Notes: a model not told the origin generated them from the sequence alone. Positions 23,926-32,384 are shown, counted from the stretch's first letter. The stretch: DNA of 64,000 bases from Dokdonia sp. PRO95 (GCF_000355805.1 NZ_CM001837.1:1375408-1439407); one strand, 5' to 3'. Program-made: numbers and translations.

Positions 23926-26802
23926 ATGAAATACCACTTTAACGAGATAGAAGCCAGATGGCAACAATACTGGGCAGATAAAGGCACTTTTCACGCGTCA
24001 AATAACAGTGATAAACCTAAATATTATGTGCTTGATATGTTTCCTTATCCTTCTGGGGCAGGGCTTCACGTGGGTCACCCGCTTGGGTATATTGCAAGTG
24101 ATGTGTACTCGCGTTACAAGCGTTTAAAGGGGTTTAATGTATTGCATCCACAGGGATACGATTCTTTTGGATTACCTGCAGAGCAGTATGCAATCCAGAC
24201 CGGGCAGCATCCTGCAGTGACTACAAAGGTGAATATTGAGGGCGGTGTAGATAATCAAGGAAATGTGATTGCTGGGTATAGAAAACAGCTGGATAAAATT
24301 GGCTTTTCTTTTGATTGGAGTCGTGAGGTGCGTACCTCAAATCCTGAGTACTACAAATGGACGCAGTGGATTTTTACAGAGCTTTTTAACTCTTGGTATA
24401 ATAAGGATACAGATAAAGCAGAAGCGATAGAAACGTTGGTTTCCGCTTTCGCGAAAACTGGAAATGCAGAGGTAAACGCTGCTTGTGATGATAATATCAC
24501 ACCATTCACTGCAAAGCAGTGGAATGGGTTTACAGAAAAAGAACAACAAGATATATTATTACAATATCGCCTGACCTATCTCGCCGAAACGGAAGTAAAC
24601 TGGTGTCCAGCACTTGGAACCGTACTTGCAAATGATGAGATTGTAAACGGGGTTTCTGAGCGTGGTGGTCACACAGTAATACGCAAGAAAATGACACAGT
24701 GGTCTATGCGTATTTCTGCTTATGCAGAGCGTTTAATCCAAGGACTTGAAGGAATAGACTGGAGCGAATCAATAAAAGAAACACAGCGCAACTGGATAGG
24801 AAAATCTGTAGGAGCGATGGTTACATTCCCTCTTAAAGATCATGCCGAAAGTGTAGAGGTGTTTACAACTCGCCCTGATACTATTTTTGGAGTGTCATTC
24901 ATGACACTAGCGCCAGAACATGAGTTAGTAGCTCAAATCACTACTCCAGAGCAAAAAGAAGCTGTAGAAGCATACATTGAAAAAACAGCAAAGCGTTCTG
25001 AACGTGAGCGTATGGCAGATGTAAAAACCATCTCTGGTGTATTTACTGGAGCTTATGCAGAGCATCCTTTTACAAAGGAGCCTATTCCAGTATGGATAGG
25101 TGATTATGTACTTGCTGGTTATGGGACAGGAGCCGTGATGGCAGTTCCTTGTGGTGATCAACGTGATTATGACTTTGCAAAGAAATTTGATATTGCAATT
25201 CCTAATGTTTTTGAAGGTGTAGATATCTCAGAAGAAGCTTTTTCAGACAAGGCAACTACGGTTATCACAAACTCAGATTTCTTAAACGGATTAAAATATA
25301 AGAAAGCCGTAAAACTTGCGATTTATGAGTTAGAAAAAATAGGCGCAGGAGCAGGTAAAACAAACTATAGATTGCGTGATGCGGTGTTTAGCCGCCAGCG
25401 ATACTGGGGAGAGCCATTTCCAGTGTATTATGAGAACGGAATCCCAAAGATGATTGACGTTGCTCATTTACCTATTAAACTTCCAGAAGTAGAAAAATAC
25501 CTGCCTACAGAAGAAGGCGAGCCACCATTAGGCCGTGCAGATGTATGGGCATGGGATACTAAGAATAACAAAGTAGTATCTAACGATCTGGTCACTTCGA
25601 GCGCAGTCGAGAAGTCTCAAGACGGGATTTACCCGCTAGAACTCAATACCATGCCAGGCTGGGCAGGAAGTAGTTGGTATTTCTTTAGATATATGGAGAA
25701 AGCACAGCGCGATGAAGTCTTTGCTTCAAAGGAAGCAATGGATTACTGGGGTAATGTAGATTTATACATAGGAGGATCAGAGCACGGAACGGGGCACTTG
25801 TTGTACTCACGTTTCTGGGTGAAATTCTTAAAAGATAGAGGGCACGTAGGTGTAGATGAACCTTTCCAAAAGATGATCAATCAAGGAATGATTTTGGGGA
25901 CTAGTGCTTTTGTGTATAGAGAGGAAGGAACGAGTAAATTTCTTTCTGCTGGGTTGTTAGAAGGAAAATCTTATCAAGCAATCCACGTAGACGTTACTTT
26001 AGTTAACGCATCAGATGAACTAGATGTAGAAGCTTTTAAGAACTGGCGTGAAGAATTTAAAAATGCTGAATTTATCTTAGAAGATGGTGTTTACAAAGTA
26101 GGCCGCGAGGTTGAAAAAATGTCTAAGTCTAAGTACAACGTGGTAAATCCAGATCAAATCTGTGAGCAATACGGAGCAGATACGCTACGTATGTATGAGA
26201 TGTTCTTAGGGCCACTTGAGCAAGCAAAACCTTGGAACACGGCAGGAATTACAGGAGTACATAACTTCTTAAAGAAATTCTGGAAGCTCTATCACAATGG
26301 AGCAGACGAAGCTTTTAATGTGACAGAGGAGGCGCCAAGTAAAGACAGCCTCAAAACTCTACATAAAACAATAAAAAAGGTAGAAGAGGATATTGAGAAC
26401 TTTAGTTTCAATACTTCAGTATCTACATTTATGATTGCTGTAAATGAGTTAGGAGCACAAAAGTGTACCTCTCGTGAAGTGCTGGAGTCTCTGGTTATCC
26501 TTATTGCACCTTATGCTCCGCACATCGCAGAGGAGCTTTGGAGCAAGCTTGGACACTCAGAAAGTATCTCTGAGGCTGCTTTCCCAATATTTGATGCGAG
26601 TCATTTAGTAGAAAGTGCAAAGAACTATCCTATCTCTTTTAATGGGAAAATGAAGTTTACGCTAGAATTACCACTAGATCTATCTAAAGATGAGATAGAA
26701 AAAGTAGTTATGGCAAATGAGAAAACACAAATGTATCTAGATGGTCGTACGCCTAAAAAGGTAATTATCGTGCCTGGTAAGATTGTAAATATAGTAGGGT
26801 AA
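23926..26802 (+). CDS. leuS: Leucyl-tRNA synthetase
   Basis: The protein has 958 residues from the ATG at 23926 (MKYHFNEIEARWQQYW). It shows the HIGH-type motif HVGHPLGY, the editing domain (TTRPDTIFG) and the KMSKS motif (EKMSKSKYN). An upstream in-frame ATG at 23878 would add 16 residues, but it lies right at the expected transcription start after TAAATTTG and spans the leader palindrome, so it was not used. Two repeat-derived stretches lie in the frame: a degenerate palindrome at 24444 (SAFAKTG) and another repeat at 25591-25620 (VTSSAVEKSQ), both in variable regions. Confidence 0.97.
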   Translation: MKYHFNEIEARWQQYWADKGTFHASNNSDKPKYYVLDMFPYPSGAGLHVGHPLGYIASDVYSRYKRLKGFNVLHPQGYDSFGLPAEQYAIQTGQHPAVTTKVNIEGGVDNQGNVIAGYRKQLDKIGFSFDWSREVRTSNPEYYKWTQWIFTELFNSWYNKDTDKAEAIETLVSAFAKTGNAEVNAACDDNITPFTAKQWNGFTEKEQQDILLQYRLTYLAETEVNWCPALGTVLANDEIVNGVSERGGHTVIRKKMTQWSMRISAYAERLIQGLEGIDWSESIKETQRNWIGKSVGAMVTFPLKDHAESVEVFTTRPDTIFGVSFMTLAPEHELVAQITTPEQKEAVEAYIEKTAKRSERERMADVKTISGVFTGAYAEHPFTKEPIPVWIGDYVLAGYGTGAVMAVPCGDQRDYDFAKKFDIAIPNVFEGVDISEEAFSDKATTVITNSDFLNGLKYKKAVKLAIYELEKIGAGAGKTNYRLRDAVFSRQRYWGEPFPVYYENGIPKMIDVAHLPIKLPEVEKYLPTEEGEPPLGRADVWAWDTKNNKVVSNDLVTSSAVEKSQDGIYPLELNTMPGWAGSSWYFFRYMEKAQRDEVFASKEAMDYWGNVDLYIGGSEHGTGHLLYSRFWVKFLKDRGHVGVDEPFQKMINQGMILGTSAFVYREEGTSKFLSAGLLEGKSYQAIHVDVTLVNASDELDVEAFKNWREEFKNAEFILEDGVYKVGREVEKMSKSKYNVVNPDQICEQYGADTLRMYEMFLGPLEQAKPWNTAGITGVHNFLKKFWKLYHNGADEAFNVTEEAPSKDSLKTLHKTIKKVEEDIENFSFNTSVSTFMIAVNELGAQKCTSREVLESLVILIAPYAPHIAEELWSKLGHSESISEAAFPIFDASHLVESAKNYPISFNGKMKFTLELPLDLSKDEIEKVVMANEKTQMYLDGRTPKKVIIVPGKIVNIVG
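25591..25620. repeat. Repeat read in frame inside leuS
   Basis: GTCACTTCGAGCGCAGTCGA followed by GAAGTCTCAA has the form of the dispersed intergenic repeat of Flavobacteriaceae, here translated as VTSSAVEKSQ. Confidence 0.6.
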
Positions 26803-26818
26803 CACCTAGCTGTAATAT

Positions 26819-26858
26819 AAAGCTTGCTTGTGTTCAAATAGCTCACGAGCAGGCTTTT
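26819..26858 (+). terminator. leuS terminator
   Basis: AAAGCTTGCTTGTG and CACGAGCAGGCTTT pair with GT wobbles around a loop of about 12 bases, followed by a T-rich stretch. It lies 17 bases after the leuS stop. Confidence 0.75.
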
Positions 26859-26891
26859 GTTTTGTAATTACATTAATAATACGTTGTTGCT

Positions 26892-27161
26892 ATGGCAGGA
26901 ATTGATAACATAGAAATTATAGGTCTGGTTGCGGCCACACTTACTACGGCGGCTTTCTTGCCTCAGGTGTATCAAACCTGGAAAACTAAGGATGTCTCAG
27001 GCTTGAGTCTTCCTATGTTTACTATGTTTTTTGTAGGGGTTGTATTCTGGCTCGTTTATGGAGTTCTTAAAGAAAGTCTCGCCATTATATTAGCAAATGC
27101 AATTACTGTAGTCTCTTCTTTCTTATTACTCTATTTTAAAATCAAATACGGTAAAAAATAA
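26892..27161 (+). CDS. SemiSWEET sugar transporter
   Basis: The protein has 89 residues with three membrane helices and the PQ-loop motif FLPQVYQTWKTKDVSG at about 23-38. This is the size and pattern of bacterial SemiSWEETs, which work as dimers in the inner membrane and move small sugars along their gradient. The substrate is not known. It lies between leuS and ald with its own start; no operon link is obvious. Confidence 0.93.
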   Translation: MAGIDNIEIIGLVAATLTTAAFLPQVYQTWKTKDVSGLSLPMFTMFFVGVVFWLVYGVLKESLAIILANAITVVSSFLLLYFKIKYGKK

Positions 27162-27286
27162 CATTTTCAGATTGCTAGAAATCCATAGGTATTTTTAATA
27201 ATATCATTGTGATAGCCCTTGATTTTTAGGATTTTATAATCTGCATTTTTTCGTGTTTCTGTTACCTTGACGCCAAAATTCAAGCA

Positions 27287-28393
27287 ATGGTAATAGGTGT
27301 TCCTACAGAAATTAAAAACAATGAAAACAGGGTGGGCATCACCCCCGGCGGAGTCTATGAACTCGTAAAGAGAGGTCATAGTGTACATATTCAAAAGGCA
27401 GCAGGCTTTAATAGTGGTTTTACAGATCAACATTATATAGATGCGGGTGCAACAATCCTTGACACGATTGAGGAGGTCTACGCCAGCGCAGAGATGATTG
27501 TGAAAGTAAAAGAACCGATCGAGCCAGAATATAAGCTCATTAAGAAAGATCAAATCGTATTCACTTATTTTCACTTTGCCTCTAGTGAGCCGCTCACCAG
27601 AGCGATGATTGCCAGCGAGTCTATATGTATAGCCTATGAAACGGTTGAAGAGGAAGACCGTTCGCTCCCGTTACTTACGCCTATGAGCGAAGTGGCAGGT
27701 CGTATGTCTATACAGCAAGGAGCGCGATATCTAGAGAAGCCCGTAAAAGGGCGAGGCGTACTTCTAGGTGGAGTTCCTGGAGTGAGTCCTGGTAAGGTGT
27801 TAGTCTTAGGAGCAGGAGTAGTAGGCATTCAAGCGGCAAAAATGGCTGCGGGATTAGGTGCCCATGTAACCATCCTAGATATTAGCATGAAGCGACTACG
27901 TCATGTAAATGACATCATGCCGCCACACGTGGTGACAGAATTTTCAAATGAATTTAATATCCGTAAACATATAAAAACGCACGACCTAATTATAGGTGGT
28001 GTTCTTATTCCTGGTGCAAAAGCGCCAAAACTTATTACTCGAGACATGCTCAAGGAGATGCGTCCAGGTACCGTAATTGTAGATGTTGCAGTAGATCAAG
28101 GTGGTTGCGTGGAAACCTCAAAACCTACTACGCACGAAGATCCAGTCTTTATTATAGACGATGTAGTGCATTATTGCGTGGCAAATATGCCTGGTGCAGT
28201 GCCTTATACTTCCACCGTAGCGCTTACTAATGTGACCTTGCCTTATGTATTGAAAATTGCAGACCAAGGTTGGAAATCTGCGTGTCTTAAAGATGCTACT
28301 CTTAAAAAAGGAGTGAATATCGTCGGAGGTGATGTTGTGTATCAAGAGATTTCGGAGGTTTTTGATGTGCCATATGTTCCGCTAGCAATATAG
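27287..28393 (+). CDS. ald: Alanine dehydrogenase
   Basis: The protein has 368 residues, normal for the family. N-terminal MVIGVPTEIKNNENRVG, catalytic region HFASSEPL, nucleotide-binding GAGVVGIQAAKMAAGLGA and VDVAVDQGGCVETSKPTTH all match alanine dehydrogenase. It interconverts alanine and pyruvate with NAD. A palindrome copy at 28405 lies 12 bases after its stop. Confidence 0.95.
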   Translation: MVIGVPTEIKNNENRVGITPGGVYELVKRGHSVHIQKAAGFNSGFTDQHYIDAGATILDTIEEVYASAEMIVKVKEPIEPEYKLIKKDQIVFTYFHFASSEPLTRAMIASESICIAYETVEEEDRSLPLLTPMSEVAGRMSIQQGARYLEKPVKGRGVLLGGVPGVSPGKVLVLGAGVVGIQAAKMAAGLGAHVTILDISMKRLRHVNDIMPPHVVTEFSNEFNIRKHIKTHDLIIGGVLIPGAKAPKLITRDMLKEMRPGTVIVDVAVDQGGCVETSKPTTHEDPVFIIDDVVHYCVANMPGAVPYTSTVALTNVTLPYVLKIADQGWKSACLKDATLKKGVNIVGGDVVYQEISEVFDVPYVPLAI

Positions 28394-28404
28394 GTTGTGG
28401 GTTA

Positions 28405-28420
28405 CGCTTTCGCGAAAGCG
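28405..28420. repeat. Intergenic palindrome after ald
   Basis: Perfect 16-mer, 11 bases after the ald stop. Confidence 0.95.
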
Positions 28421-28517
28421 TACTTTTAAAAAACAACATATGTATTCCATAATCTTATGTAGTTGTTATTACACCGAGTATTTGAGGCTTTTGATGATAA
28501 AAAGATGAATTGTAATC

Positions 28518-28545
28518 TTGGCTTAATTTGTGCATAATACTTTTG
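28518..28545 (+). promoter_or_regulatory. Promoter of the YugP-like protease gene
   Basis: TTG (28518-28520), 17 bases, TACTTTTG (28538-28545): the Bacteroidota TTG/TAnnTTTG promoter, about 40 bases before the start codon. Confidence 0.75.
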
Positions 28546-28585
28546 TAACTTTAGAAACCTAAAAACAACTTTAAAATAAACGACT

Positions 28586-29287
28586 ATGTTAGGAGGATAT
28601 ATGGGCTACTATATTATTGTAGGAGCTATCGGGCTTGTGAGTATGCTAGTAAGCAACAAGCTCAAAAGTAAATTTAAATTTTATTCAGAAGTGCAGCTGC
28701 GCAACGGGATGTCTGGAGCAGAGATTGCCGAAAAAATGCTAGCCGATAATGGAATTACAGATGTAAAAGTAATTTCTGTAGCTGGACAGCTTACAGATCA
28801 TTACAACCCTAGAGATAAGACGGTAAATCTTAGTGATGTGGTTTACGGGCAGCGCAATGCTTCGGCAGCAGCGGTTGCTGCGCATGAGGTAGGTCATGCT
28901 ATACAGCACGCTACGGCTTACAGTTGGTTGCAAATGCGATCTAAGCTTGTACCCGTGGTAAACATTGCTTCAAAAATGAGTATGTGGGTTATTATGGGTG
29001 GTGTCGCGCTCATGGCGTCTACTTCAATAGGAGGTACTGTGGCTATTATTGGTCTTGCACTATATGCAATGGGGACTATATTTAGTCTTATCACGCTGCC
29101 AGTAGAGTATGATGCAAGTAACCGAGCATTAGCTTGGCTCAAAGCAGAAAACATGGTAACACCACAAGAGTATGATGGAGCAGAGGATGCTTTGAAGTGG
29201 GCTGCAAGAACATACCTTGTTGCTGCAATAGGTTCGCTCGCTACATTAGCATACTTTGCGTTACAAGTTTTTGGAAATAGACGATAA
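28586..29287 (+). CDS. Zinc metallopeptidase, YugP family
   Basis: The protein has 233 residues. It has membrane helices at the N-terminus and centre (about 8-24, 128-150, 155-172) and one at the C-terminus. The zinc motif is HEVGH at residues 100-104, and a further region PVEYDASNRAL follows, as usual for the neutral zinc metallopeptidase family (YugP). It should sit in the inner membrane. Its substrates are unknown. Promoter TTG-N17-TACTTTTG lies directly upstream. Confidence 0.93.
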   Translation: MLGGYMGYYIIVGAIGLVSMLVSNKLKSKFKFYSEVQLRNGMSGAEIAEKMLADNGITDVKVISVAGQLTDHYNPRDKTVNLSDVVYGQRNASAAAVAAHEVGHAIQHATAYSWLQMRSKLVPVVNIASKMSMWVIMGGVALMASTSIGGTVAIIGLALYAMGTIFSLITLPVEYDASNRALAWLKAENMVTPQEYDGAEDALKWAARTYLVAAIGSLATLAYFALQVFGNRR

Positions 29288-29358
29288 TAAGTGTTATCCT
29301 GTCAATGAACGTATGATAAACTGTCACAATGACGCTATAATCAAAGCTGATATAAGCG

Positions 29359-29392
29359 TTGTAAGGTTTGGATTAATTATTGACTAAGTTTG
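29359..29392 (+). promoter_or_regulatory. Promoter of trxA
   Basis: TTG (29359-29361), 23 bases, TAAGTTTG (29385-29392), about 42 bases before the trxA start. Confidence 0.65.
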
Positions 29393-29433
29393 CATAACAG
29401 AAATTAATAAGAATACATTAAACACATATAGTT

Positions 29434-29751
29434 ATGGCATTAGAAATCACAGATGCGACATTTGAAGAGCAAGTATTAAACAGCGATAAGCCTGTATTAG
29501 TAGACTTTTGGGCTGCTTGGTGTGGACCTTGCCGTATGGTAGGGCCAGTTATCGAGGAGATCGCAGGAGAATACGAAGGTAAAGCCATAGTAGGTAAAGT
29601 AGACGTAGATGCAAACCAAGAATTTGCAGCAAAATACGGAGTGCGTAACATTCCTACAGTTCTTATGTTTAAGAACGGTGAGGTAGTAGGACGTCAAGTA
29701 GGCGTTGCTCCTAAGGCAACTTACACAGAAGCTATCGACGGACTTTTATAA
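29434..29751 (+). CDS. trxA: Thioredoxin
   Basis: The protein has 105 residues with the active site WCGPC (Cys 30 and 33) and the cis-proline loop RNIPTVLMF. It is the standard cytosolic thioredoxin of protein disulfide reduction. It has its own promoter upstream and a strong terminator downstream (29778-29805), so it is a one-gene unit. Confidence 0.97.
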   Translation: MALEITDATFEEQVLNSDKPVLVDFWAAWCGPCRMVGPVIEEIAGEYEGKAIVGKVDVDANQEFAAKYGVRNIPTVLMFKNGEVVGRQVGVAPKATYTEAIDGLL

Positions 29752-29777
29752 GCCCAAGCTTTTTATAAGATTATCAG

Positions 29778-29805
29778 AAAGGTTTGGCACTGTGCCAAGC
29801 CTTTT
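29778..29805 (+). terminator. trxA terminator
   Basis: AAAGGTTTGGCA and TGCCAAGCCTTT pair around a three-base loop, then a run of T. It lies 27 bases after the trxA stop. Confidence 0.9.
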
Positions 29806-29945
29806 TGTATTTTTAGTGCGCTGTTATTGGAGTACGGTTTCGCGAAAGCAAAACAATACAACACTTAGCAGTTTTGATTACTAAAAGAAAATAATGATGA
29901 GGTTTCTGTCTAGGCAGGAACGATAAATAGCCGTAATCGCGGCAT

Positions 29946-30500
29946 ATGTTTATGGAAAAGAAAATGAAAGTACAAGACGCAATTGACAGTCAGTTGCTTG
30001 ATGATAGAAAGATATTCCTCTGGGGAATGGTAGATGATAAAAGTGCAAAGCACGTGATAGATCGTCTTTTATACCTAGATGCACAAGGTCATGGTGAGAT
30101 TCAACTGTTTATTAATAGCCCGGGTGGTTATGTGACATCTGGTTTTGCAATGTATGACACTATTAAAATGATTAAAAGTCCAGTTTCTACAATTTGTACA
30201 GGTCTTGCGGCAAGTATGGGTTCACTGCTTTTATCTGTAGGAGAGAAAGGGCGTCGTTTTATACAGCCACATGCACGTGTAATGATACACCAGCCATCTG
30301 GTGGAGCACGTGGTCAAGCTTCTGATATTGAGATTACAGCACAAGAAATTGTAAAAACAAAAGAATTGAGCGCACAAATCCTTGCTGATAACTGTGGTCA
30401 AACTTTTGAAAAAATAATGAAAGATTTCCAGCGTGATCACTGGATGGGTGCAGAGGAGTCTGTAGCCTACGGGATTGCAGATGGGGTTTATGAAGGATAG
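29946..30500 (+). CDS. clpP: ClpP-type serine protease
   Basis: The protein has 184 residues. The catalytic residues fit ClpP: Ser in GLAASMG (residue 90), His in MIHQPSGG (115) and Asp in QRDHWMG (164). It is shorter than the usual housekeeping ClpP, and no clpX follows, so it is perhaps a second ClpP paralogue. Three in-frame ATGs (29946, 29952, 29964) make the start uncertain. A terminator follows at 30523-30558. A degenerate palindrome lies at 29837. Confidence 0.9.
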   Translation: MFMEKKMKVQDAIDSQLLDDRKIFLWGMVDDKSAKHVIDRLLYLDAQGHGEIQLFINSPGGYVTSGFAMYDTIKMIKSPVSTICTGLAASMGSLLLSVGEKGRRFIQPHARVMIHQPSGGARGQASDIEITAQEIVKTKELSAQILADNCGQTFEKIMKDFQRDHWMGAEESVAYGIADGVYEG

Positions 30501-30522
30501 TCTCCTTTATAATTTTATGAGT

Positions 30523-30558
30523 AACACAAAGTGCGGAATTTATTCCGCACTTTGTGTT
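30523..30558. terminator. Strong bidirectional terminator after clpP
   Basis: AACACAAAGTGCGGAA and TTCCGCACTTTGTGTT are perfect 16-base inverted arms with a four-base loop. Confidence 0.92.
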
Positions 30559-30603
30559 TAATGTATCAAAACATATATCTTACCTACTTAAATTGTACCC
30601 ATA

Positions 30604-31539
30604 ATGGATATCAAATCAGAACTTAACAAAACTTCGGGCTTCGGTAACTTAGAGTTGCTGGCGCGTCAAGTGGTGGAAGGTTTTATTTCTGGGATGCATA
30701 AAAGTCCGTTTCATGGATTTTCGGCAGAGTTTGCAGAGCATAAAATCTATAACCCTGGAGAGAGTACAAAACATATAGACTGGAAACTCTACGCAAAAAC
30801 AGATAGACTGTATACAAAGCGCTATGAGGAAGAAACTAACCTACGCTGCCACCTTATACTAGATAATAGTAGTTCTATGCATTATCCCGCTGTAAAGGAG
30901 CACAGCGTGACAGATCTTAATAAGATAAGCTTCTCTGCACTTGCAAGTGCCGCTATTATGAATCTCATGAAAAAGCAGCGTGATGCTGTAGGAATGAGTA
31001 TTTATAGTGACGATTATGAATTTTATACAGGAGAGAAGGGAAGTGATAGACATCACCATATGTTATTAGATCAATTAAATGGTGTGCTAGATCCCGCTCT
31101 TTCAAAGGCAGAAAAGAAAACAGCGACCTACAAGCATCTACATCTCATTGCAGAAAAGCTAAAACGTAGATCTCTGGTTTTTTTATTTTCAGACATGTTA
31201 CAAGATGATGTAGAGCAAGAACAATTATTTGAAGCGTTGCAGCATCTTAAATACAATAAACACGAGGTGATTCTTTTTCATACGTATAGTCAAGAGAAGG
31301 AATATGACTTTAAATTTGATAATAGTCCGCGTAAATTTGTAGATGTAGAGAGTGGAACATCAATTAATTTATATGCAGATAATATTAGAGATATTTATAC
31401 AAGCGCGGTAGAAACGTACTTTAAAAACTTGCAACTACGTTGTGCTCAGTATCGTATCAAGTATATTCCAGCAGTAATTGAAAAAGGTTTTGCACCTATA
31501 CTCACCACGTTTTTAGTAGAGCGTCAAAAATTTATTTAA
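30604..31539 (+). CDS. DUF58 domain protein (second copy)
   Basis: The protein has 311 residues. DUF58 core motifs are NPGESTKHIDWKLYAKTD and LILDNSSSMHYPA, the latter resembling a VWA metal motif (DNSSS). It is only distantly like the copy at 5160 and stands alone, away from moxR, between clpP and the tRNA-Asp promoter. Paralogues of this kind may pair with another MoxR ATPase elsewhere. No membrane segment is seen. Confidence 0.85.
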   Translation: MDIKSELNKTSGFGNLELLARQVVEGFISGMHKSPFHGFSAEFAEHKIYNPGESTKHIDWKLYAKTDRLYTKRYEEETNLRCHLILDNSSSMHYPAVKEHSVTDLNKISFSALASAAIMNLMKKQRDAVGMSIYSDDYEFYTGEKGSDRHHHMLLDQLNGVLDPALSKAEKKTATYKHLHLIAEKLKRRSLVFLFSDMLQDDVEQEQLFEALQHLKYNKHEVILFHTYSQEKEYDFKFDNSPRKFVDVESGTSINLYADNIRDIYTSAVETYFKNLQLRCAQYRIKYIPAVIEKGFAPILTTFLVERQKFI

Positions 31540-31556
31540 AAATTTTAATTTTTTGT

Positions 31557-31586
31557 TTGTGTAATCAAAAAACGAGTGTATATTTG
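31557..31586 (+). promoter_or_regulatory. Promoter of tRNA-Asp
   Basis: TTG (31557-31559), 19 bases, TATATTTG (31579-31586). It lies about 100 bases before the tRNA; the leader holds a hairpin GAAGCAA...TTGCTTC. Same spacing and -7 box as for tRNA-Asn. Confidence 0.85.
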
Positions 31587-31691
31587 CACCCGCAACGAAG
31601 CAAAAGCAATGTTGCTTCTCTAATTAAAAAGTTAGAGATTGAAAAACTGAAAAATTTAAGACATACTCAAAGTCTCAAAAAGTGGAGTAAC

Positions 31692-31765
31692 GGTCTGGTA
31701 GTTCAGCTGGTTAGAATATCTGCCTGTCACGCAGGGGGTCGCGGGTTCGAGTCCCGTCCAGACCG
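31692..31765 (+). tRNA. tRNA-Asp (GTC)
   Basis: 74 bases fold as a full cloverleaf: acceptor arm GGTCTGG/CCAGACC, D arm GTTCAGCTGGTTAGAAT, anticodon loop CTGTCAC with anticodon GTC, T arm GCGGGTTCGAGTCCCGT, discriminator G. No CCA encoded. The sequence is nearly that of E. coli tRNA-Asp in the D, anticodon and T arms. Confidence 0.97.
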
Positions 31766-31771
31766 CAACAA

Positions 31772-31795
31772 AAAGCTCACAGTCCGTGGGCTTTT
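31772..31795 (+). terminator. tRNA-Asp terminator
   Basis: AAAGCTCAC and GTGGGCTTT pair (one G-T) around AGTCC-like loop, then a T run; 7 bases after the tRNA. Confidence 0.85.
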
Positions 31796-31883
31796 TTTGG
31801 TTTATAGAAGTAATTGATTACTTTTAACGATGTTGTGTTGGCCACATCACATGTGGTAGGATTTGTAGTTGAATCCGATGAAG

Positions 31884-31905
31884 AGCTTTTCCTGTAGGAA
31901 AGGCT
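31884..31905 (+). terminator. Second terminator-like hairpin after tRNA-Asp
   Basis: AGCTTTTCCT and AGGAAAGGCT pair tightly and are followed by a run of T. Being about 120 bases past the tRNA terminator, it could end a small transcript of the region 31800-31905. Confidence 0.6.
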
Positions 31906-32009
31906 TTTTTTGTTTCAGAGCAATCTTAGATGCTTAGACTAGAAGTGAAACTTCCTTTATAGTTTCGCGATTTTCACGACAACTCTTGATACAATCTTTA
32001 ATTATTTAG

Positions 32010-32183
32010 ATGAGTAGTGTGCTAGCAAATACAAGAGCTCTTGATCATCTTTTTAATATTTCTAGTGATGATGCTTTCGGCAGGGCTGATGATGTCGTAA
32101 AACGCTTTAATTGGCTCAGGAGGTTGCAAGCGCTAGGTTTTATGGTGGTGGTGAAAGCATTAATATTAGTGAGCTTTAATTAA
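32010..32183 (+). CDS. Possible 57-residue ORF between tRNA genes
   Basis: The ORF runs from ATG at 32010 to TAA at 32181 and reads like normal protein: ALDHLFNISSDDAFGRADD and VKRFNWLRRLQALGF, then a hydrophobic end. No family was recognised. It may be a real small gene or the degenerate end of a larger gene that once stood by the tRNA. No clear promoter lies in front of it. Confidence 0.3.
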   Translation: MSSVLANTRALDHLFNISSDDAFGRADDVVKRFNWLRRLQALGFMVVVKALILVSFN

Positions 32184-32221
32184 TACTTGTAATTGAAAAC
32201 ATTTAAAATAAGGCACAAAAA

Positions 32222-32246
32222 AAAGCCACACGGACTGTGTGGCTTT
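32222..32246 (-). terminator. tRNA-Asn terminator
   Basis: AAAGCCACAC and GTGTGGCTTT form a perfect 10-base stem with a five-base loop. On the minus strand a T run follows, 12 bases past the tRNA end. Confidence 0.92.
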
Positions 32247-32257
32247 GTACTTACTAG

Positions 32258-32331
32258 CTCCTCAACTAAGACTCGAACTTAGGACCCTCTGATTAACAGT
32301 CAGATGCTCTAACCAACTGAGCTATTGAGGA
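32258..32331 (-). tRNA. tRNA-Asn (GTT)
   Basis: 74 bases fold as a cloverleaf: acceptor TCCTCAA/TTGAGGA, D arm GCTCAGTTGGTTAGAGC, anticodon stem and loop CTGACTGTTAATCAG with anticodon GTT, T arm CTAAGTTCGAGTCTTAG, discriminator G, no CCA encoded. Confidence 0.97.
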
Positions 32332-32354
32332 GTGTTACTTTTTGTAAGCGGATG

Positions 32355-32384
32355 CAAATATAAAACTTTTTTACACTCGTCCAA
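32355..32384 (-). promoter_or_regulatory. Promoter of tRNA-Asn
   Basis: On the minus strand TTG, 19 bases, TATATTTG, with the -7 box ending 24 bases before the tRNA. The spacer begins GACGAGTGTA, close to the ACGAGTG at the end of the tRNA-Asp spacer. Confidence 0.85.

Larger units (their letters stand above)
31766..32257. other. Gap between the two tRNA genes
   Basis: This 492-base gap holds the tRNA-Asp terminator, a second terminator-like hairpin at 31884-31905, a possible 57-residue ORF (32010-32183) and the tRNA-Asn terminator. Nothing else was recognised. Confidence 0.7.

Noticed and set aside
31557-31817. 86-codon frame crossing the tRNA-Asp promoter and gene
   Set aside because: It reads through a promoter, a complete tRNA and its terminator.
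31961-31970. TTTCGCGA as a further palindrome copy
   Set aside because: Only half of the core is present (TTTCGCGATT); not counted.
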